Positions 5,031 to 7,878 of a stretch of DNA of 7,878 bases are shown one piece after another; within the stretch, counting starts at the first letter, position 1; each line of letters starts with the position of its first letter. Source of the stretch: Brevundimonas sp. UBA986 (lineage in GTDB: Bacteria; Pseudomonadota; Alphaproteobacteria; Caulobacterales; Caulobacteraceae); contig DBBK01000174.1 of the NCBI GenBank assembly GCA_002292165.1, forward strand, positions 19,554 to 27,431, in the 5' to 3' direction. Position numbers and translations under genes: made by a program. Under the pieces are notes generated by a model. That model did not search any database. It was not told the DNA's origin and worked only from the letters and a program-made list of their open reading frames with translations.

Positions 5031-6224
5031 ATGAAACGCACATTGATGGTGTTCGCCGCCATCTCCGCCTTCGCCGTCCCGGCGATGGCGCCCGTGGCCA
5101 CCCTGGCCCAGGACCGCGGTGATCGCGGCCAGGAAGATCTCGCCCGAAGCCCGCGCAGCGACGCCGCCCGTCCCGGCGGCAACGACCGCGGCGGTCAGCG
5201 GCAGCAGTCCGCACCCGACAACGGCGGCGGGCGAAGCGATAACGGCGGCGGCCGCCAACCCTCCGGCGACCGTCCCGACTGGGGCGGCGGCGACCGTGGC
5301 GGCGACCGGGGCGATCGCGGCGGCGGCCGTAACGATGGGGGCCAGCGCCCCGACCGGCCTTCGCAGCCCTCCCAGCCGCAATCCCAGCCGCAGCAGCAGC
5401 CCTCGCGGCCGGACCGTCCCTCGGGCGGGCAGAACGGCGGCTGGAACGGCGGCGGCCAGAACGGCGGCCAGGCCCGTCCGGATCGTCCCGACCAGGGGCG
5501 CCCCGACCGTCCCAACAACGGCGGCCAGAACGGCAACAGCGGTTGGAACCCCAACGGCGGCCGGCCCGACCAGGGTCGTCCCGATCAGGGTCGTCCCGGC
5601 AACGGGAACAACGACGGCGGCTGGAACGGCAACGGTGGCCGTCCTGACCATGGCCGTCCCGATCAGGGCCGTCCCGATCAGGGCCGTCCCGGCAACGGGA
5701 ACAACAACGGCGGCTGGAACGGCAACGGTGGCCGTCCTGACCACGGCCGTCCCGATCAGGGTCGCCCCGGCAACGGGAACAACAACGGCGGCTGGAACGG
5801 CAATGGCGGCTGGGATCGCAACGACGACCGCGGCGGCGGGCGCGACCGCGATCGCCAGCGTCAGGAGTACCGCAACCGCTTCGACTCGGGCCGCTGGCAG
5901 CAGAACTGGAGCCGCAGCCACCGTGACGACTGGTGGCGGAACGACTATCGCTTCCGCGGCTGGAACGGCGTCCGCTTCGGCTTCTATTTCGCACCGGGCT
6001 ACGGCTACTACAGCGTCCCGCGCAGCTACTACGGCCAGCAATTCTATGTGGGCCAGTACCTGCCGTCGATCTTCTGGCGCTACAGCATCAACGACTACCG
6101 GACCTATGGCCTGGGCTATCCGCCCGAGGGCACCCGCTGGGTCTATGTCGACAACTCGATCTATCTGATCGACGAGTACGACGGCTATATCATCGACGTG
6201 ATCCGCAACGCCTGGCGTTGGTAG
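5031..6224 (+). CDS. Large RcnB-family secreted protein with Gly/Asn/Pro/Arg repeat region
   Basis: A 397-residue secreted protein with the signal peptide MKRTLMVFAAISAFAVPAMA and a likely cleavage after ATLA (about 26). Residues 27 to about 290 are low complexity and surely disordered: Asp/Arg/Gly-rich, then Gln/Pro/Ser-rich (SQPQSQPQQQP), then RPDQGRP and GGWNGNG repeats. The last 100 residues or so form the RcnB-type domain: FRGWNGVRFGFYFAPGYGYY, VGQYLPSIFWRYSINDYRTY, PPEGTRWVYVDNSIYLID, ending WRW. The folded domain has paralogues on both sides, but the linker is several times longer. It may be a surface-anchored, cell-wall-spanning or aggregating protein. The ATG at 5031 is preferred because the signal peptide begins there; an in-frame GTG at 5013 would add six residues. 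The ribosome binding site is weak (GGGGAA). It has its own terminator and shares the upstream box. Function unknown. Confidence 0.85.
   Translation: MKRTLMVFAAISAFAVPAMAPVATLAQDRGDRGQEDLARSPRSDAARPGGNDRGGQRQQSAPDNGGGRSDNGGGRQPSGDRPDWGGGDRGGDRGDRGGGRNDGGQRPDRPSQPSQPQSQPQQQPSRPDRPSGGQNGGWNGGGQNGGQARPDRPDQGRPDRPNNGGQNGNSGWNPNGGRPDQGRPDQGRPGNGNNDGGWNGNGGRPDHGRPDQGRPDQGRPGNGNNNGGWNGNGGRPDHGRPDQGRPGNGNNNGGWNGNGGWDRNDDRGGGRDRDRQRQEYRNRFDSGRWQQNWSRSHRDDWWRNDYRFRGWNGVRFGFYFAPGYGYYSVPRSYYGQQFYVGQYLPSIFWRYSINDYRTYGLGYPPEGTRWVYVDNSIYLIDEYDGYIIDVIRNAWRW
5559..5807 (+). repeat. Tandem 78/93/78-base repeats inside the large rcnB-like gene
   Basis: Three units code for 26, 31 and 26 residues, running from residue 177. 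Each has a run of GRPDQ/GRPDH modules followed by GRPGNGNN(D/N)GGWNGNG. The middle unit has one extra five-residue GRPDQ module. Units share long identical stretches including synonymous positions, which indicates recent duplication by slippage or unequal recombination, and length variation between strains is likely. Confidence 0.88.
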
Positions 6225-6247
6225 CTTTCACGGCCTGAGAACGACGG

Positions 6248-6277
6248 CGGCCCCTCCTTTCGGAGGGGCCGTTTGTC
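6248..6277 (+). terminator. Rho-independent terminator of the large rcnB-like gene
   Basis: CGGCCCCTCC (6248-6257) pairs perfectly with GGAGGGGCCG (6262-6271) around a TTTC loop and is followed by TTTGTC. It begins 23 bases after the TAG. The T-tract is short, but the 10-bp GC stem is strong. Confidence 0.88.
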
Positions 6278-6296
6278 ATCCGGTAAAACCCTGAAG

Positions 6297-6325
6297 CCTG
6301 ACAGCCCCGTTCAGGCCCGGTTCAG
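6297..6325 (+). promoter_or_regulatory. TTCAG-N6-TTCAG direct repeat with upstream CCTGA, box 3
   Basis: TTCAG at 6310-6314 and 6321-6325 are 11 bases apart. CCTGACA starts at 6297, 13 bases before the first TTCAG, exactly the spacing seen before the first rcnB-like gene. The second half-site is 80 bases before the start codon at 6401. Confidence 0.6.
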
Positions 6326-6400
6326 GCAGGAAGCCGTAATCCTTCACCATGTCGGGTTTTCACGCCGCCCCCGCGGCCGTCTCATAAGGAGAGACACGTC

Positions 6401-6826
6401 ATGAAGAAGATCAGCAAAATCGCCGCCCTGGGCGCCGCCGCCCTCGCCGTGGTCGCCACCCCGATGGCCGCCTCGGCCCAGTCTTGGCACGGCGGCGACC
6501 GCGACCACGACGGTCGCTATGAGCGCAACGAGCGCCGCGCCGACCGCAACCGCTACGACGGCGGCCGCTACACCCCGCGTGAGCGCTACAACGACGAGCG
6601 TCGCTACTATCGCGACCAACGTCAGGACTATCGCCAGGCGCAGCGCCGCTATTACCGCGGCGCGACCCTGCCGTATGAATACCGTTCGAACTGGTACATC
6701 CGCGACTACAACCGCTACGGCTACGCCCCTCCGCCGCGCGGCTACGGCTACTACCGGACCGACACGGGCGACATCGTCCTGGCGGCCCTGGCGACCGGCG
6801 TGATCATCTCGCTGCTCAGCAACTAA
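6401..6826 (+). CDS. Small RcnB-family periplasmic protein with an EF-hand-like loop
   Basis: A secreted 141-residue protein. The signal peptide MKKISKIAALGAAALAVVAT has a likely cleavage at ASA-Q (about residue 26). Just after it, residues 33-44 read DRDHDGRYERNE, with Asp at 1, 3 and 5, Gly at 6, Glu at 9 and Glu at 12 of a calcium-type EF-hand loop. A charged Arg/Tyr-rich linker follows. The RcnB-type domain (about 84-138) contains YYRGATLPYEYRSNWYIRDY, then PPPRGYGYYRTDTGDIVLA and a hydrophobic end ATGVIISLLSN. AAGGAG (6386-6391) lies 9 bases before the ATG, a good ribosome binding site. It is third of the paralogue row, with its own terminator and upstream box. A role in periplasmic metal binding or envelope stress is inferred from the family only. 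Confidence 0.87.
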   Translation: MKKISKIAALGAAALAVVATPMAASAQSWHGGDRDHDGRYERNERRADRNRYDGGRYTPRERYNDERRYYRDQRQDYRQAQRRYYRGATLPYEYRSNWYIRDYNRYGYAPPPRGYGYYRTDTGDIVLAALATGVIISLLSN

Positions 6827-6850
6827 AGGCCTCACACGCCGCATAAGAAG

Positions 6851-6881
6851 AGCCCGCCCGGAGCGATCCGGGCGGGCTTTT
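6851..6881 (+). terminator. Rho-independent terminator of the small rcnB-like gene
   Basis: AGCCCGCCCGGA (6851-6862) pairs perfectly with TCCGGGCGGGCT (6867-6878) around a GCGA (GNRA-type) tetraloop, followed by TTT. It begins 24 bases after the TAA. It lies between convergent genes; the complementary strand has AAGA before the stem, so termination of gatB from the other side would be weaker. Confidence 0.95.
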
Positions 6882-6904
6882 CATTGCGTCATCAGACACC
6901 GAAC

Positions 6905-6949
6905 GCGCTCAAGCAGCGAGGCTCCGCGAGCCGAGCGGTAGCGCCCTTC
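6905..6949 (-). repeat. 45-base structured repeat, copy 2, overlapping the gatB stop codon
   Basis: Read on the minus strand it begins GAAGGGCGCTA at the last two bases of the gatB TGA and ends TCGCTGCTTGAGCGC. It matches the element after the hfsD-like gene at 38 of 45 positions. Six of the seven differences are three compensatory base-pair swaps in the central stem, here GGCTC-GCG-GAGCC (6920-6932 on the plus strand as GGCTC-CGC-GAGCC). It has the same orientation relative to its upstream gene as copy 1. Confidence 0.75.
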
Positions 6950-7878
6950 AGGAAAGACCCAGCTTCGCCTTCAGAATCTCGTTGACCGAGGCCGGGTTGG
7001 CCTTGCCGCCGGTGGCCTTCATGACCTGGCCGACGAACCAGCCCAGCGCCTGGGGCTTCTCGGCGACGGCGGCGGCCTTGTCGGGGTTGGCGGCGATCAG
7101 CTCGTCGACGGCCTTTTCGATGGCGCCGGTGTCGTTGACCTGGACCAGACCGCGCGCCTCGACCACGGCGCGGGGCGCGCCCTCGCCGTTCCAGACGTGG
7201 TCGAACACCTCCTTGGCGATCTTGGAGGAGATGACCCCCTCCTCGATCAGGGCCACCAGTTCGGCGACATGGGCCGCCGGCAGCGGACTGGCGTCGAACT
7301 CCAGGTTGGCGGCGGCCAGACGGGCCGACAGCTCATTGGTCACCCAGTTGGCCACCAGCTTGGCGTCGCGACCCTTCGCGGCTTCCTCGAAATAGTCGGC
7401 CTTGGCCTGATCCGAGATCAGGACCACGGCGTCGTACTGCGACAGGCCGTACTGGCTCATCAGCCGGCGGCGCTTGTCGTCGGGCAGTTCCGGCAGGGCC
7501 GACTTGATCTCGTCGATCCAGGCCTGTTCGATCTCCAGCGGCAGCAGGTCCGGGTCGGGGAAGTAGCGATAGTCGTTCGCCTCCTCCTTGGACCGCATCG
7601 AGCGGGTCTCGTTCTTGGTCGGATCGTAGAGACGGGTCTCCTGATCGATCTTGCCGCCGTCCTCGAGGATCTCGATCTGACGGCGCGCCTCGACCCCGAT
7701 GGCCTGGGAGATGAAGCGGAAGGAGTTGACGTTCTTGATCTCGCAGCGCGTGCCGAGGTGCGAGAAGTCGCCCGTCGCCTTGAACTTCTCGTACTGGCCG
7801 GGACGGCAGACCGAGACGTTGACGTCGGCGCGCAGATTGCCCTTCTCCATGTCACCGTCGCAGGTGCCCAGATAGATC
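6948..7878 (-). CDS. gatB: Aspartyl/glutamyl-tRNA(Asn/Gln) amidotransferase subunit B, N-terminus cut off
   Basis: The C-terminal 309 residues of GatB, which in the GatCAB complex activates and transamidates Glu-tRNA(Gln) and/or Asp-tRNA(Asn) in the cytoplasm. The visible part opens with YLGTCDGDMEKGNLRADVNV, a strongly conserved GatB stretch in the catalytic cradle. It continues with GTRCEIKNVNSFRF, the segment IDQETRLYDPTKNETRSMRS, and YRYFPDPDLLPLE. From about residue 175 of this fragment come the helical domain and the GatB/YqeY tail domain, ending NPASVNEILKAKLGLS. Family length is about 480-500 residues, so about 190 lie beyond the right edge. The ATG at 7848-7850 is an internal methionine, not the start. 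The gene converges on the rcnB-like cluster and its stop codon touches the 45-base repeat. Identification is certain. Confidence 0.97.
   Translation of the reverse strand, partial: IYLGTCDGDMEKGNLRADVNVSVCRPGQYEKFKATGDFSHLGTRCEIKNVNSFRFISQAIGVEARRQIEILEDGGKIDQETRLYDPTKNETRSMRSKEEANDYRYFPDPDLLPLEIEQAWIDEIKSALPELPDDKRRRLMSQYGLSQYDAVVLISDQAKADYFEEAAKGRDAKLVANWVTNELSARLAAANLEFDASPLPAAHVAELVALIEEGVISSKIAKEVFDHVWNGEGAPRAVVEARGLVQVNDTGAIEKAVDELIAANPDKAAAVAEKPQALGWFVGQVMKATGGKANPASVNEILKAKLGLS

Noticed and set aside
4968..6041. Long Ala/Val/Pro-rich reverse-strand frames opposite the large rcnB-like gene
   Set aside because: Low-complexity translations mirror the forward repeats. The forward frame has a signal peptide, a family domain and a terminator, which the reverse frames lack.
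1..7878. CRISPR array, tRNA/rRNA genes, insertion sequence, prophage or defence island
   Set aside because: No regularly spaced non-coding repeats, no tRNA-like cloverleaf, and no transposase or integrase motif was seen. The only tandem repeats are inside coding sequence.
1..7878. Both window ends begin or finish with GATC
   Set aside because: This could reflect a restriction-cut fragment, but with a 4-base site in GC-rich DNA it is as likely chance or window choice and carries no biology.

Overview
The window is GC-rich and densely coded, with strong G/C preference at third codon positions. It looks like the chromosome of an alphaproteobacterium of the Caulobacterales, and Brevundimonas or a close relative fits best. 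The basis is a split Wzc-like pair plus a small Wza-like lipoprotein in the order B-A-D, which recalls the holdfast export genes hfsB-hfsA-hfsD of Caulobacter. There is also a CtrA-type TTAA-N7-TTAC site in their shared promoter, GANTC sites, and a run of RcnB-type periplasmic proteins. No database search was possible, so the genus is an inference.

Left part (1-2742): polysaccharide export. An hfsA-like chain-length/co-polymerase protein and, downstream of it, an hfsB-like P-loop partner (cut by the window edge) read leftward. An hfsD-like outer-membrane export lipoprotein reads rightward from a shared 132-base promoter region. Together they would link inner-membrane polymerisation of a surface polysaccharide (probably the holdfast) to export through the outer membrane. 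The HfsB-like P-loop has alanine where the Walker A lysine should be.

Middle (2743-4283): a convergent gap holding a structured 45-base repeat, a small Sel1-like protein, an unusually AT-rich 209-base spacer with palindromes, and a Nu-class (YfcG-like) glutathione transferase. All genes here read leftward.

Right part (4284-6881): three consecutive rightward genes for secreted RcnB-family proteins of 184, 397 and 141 residues. They share a signal peptide and an RcnB-type C-terminus, but their linkers differ sharply: an 11-residue Arg/Asp repeat, a long Gly/Asn/Pro/Arg repeat region, and an EF-hand-like loop. Each gene has its own strong rho-independent terminator. Each also has the same direct repeat TTCAG-N6-TTCA (11-base period) 64-83 bases before its start codon. 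This suggests a small regulon of separate transcription units under one OmpR-type regulator, possibly responding to metal or envelope stress.

Right end (6905-7878): the C-terminal two thirds of gatB reads leftward. Its stop codon abuts a second copy of the 45-base repeat. The two copies differ by three fully compensatory base-pair changes in a hairpin, so they appear to be selected for structure and to act at gene 3' ends. This element and the shared TTCAG box are the best candidates in the window for something undescribed.
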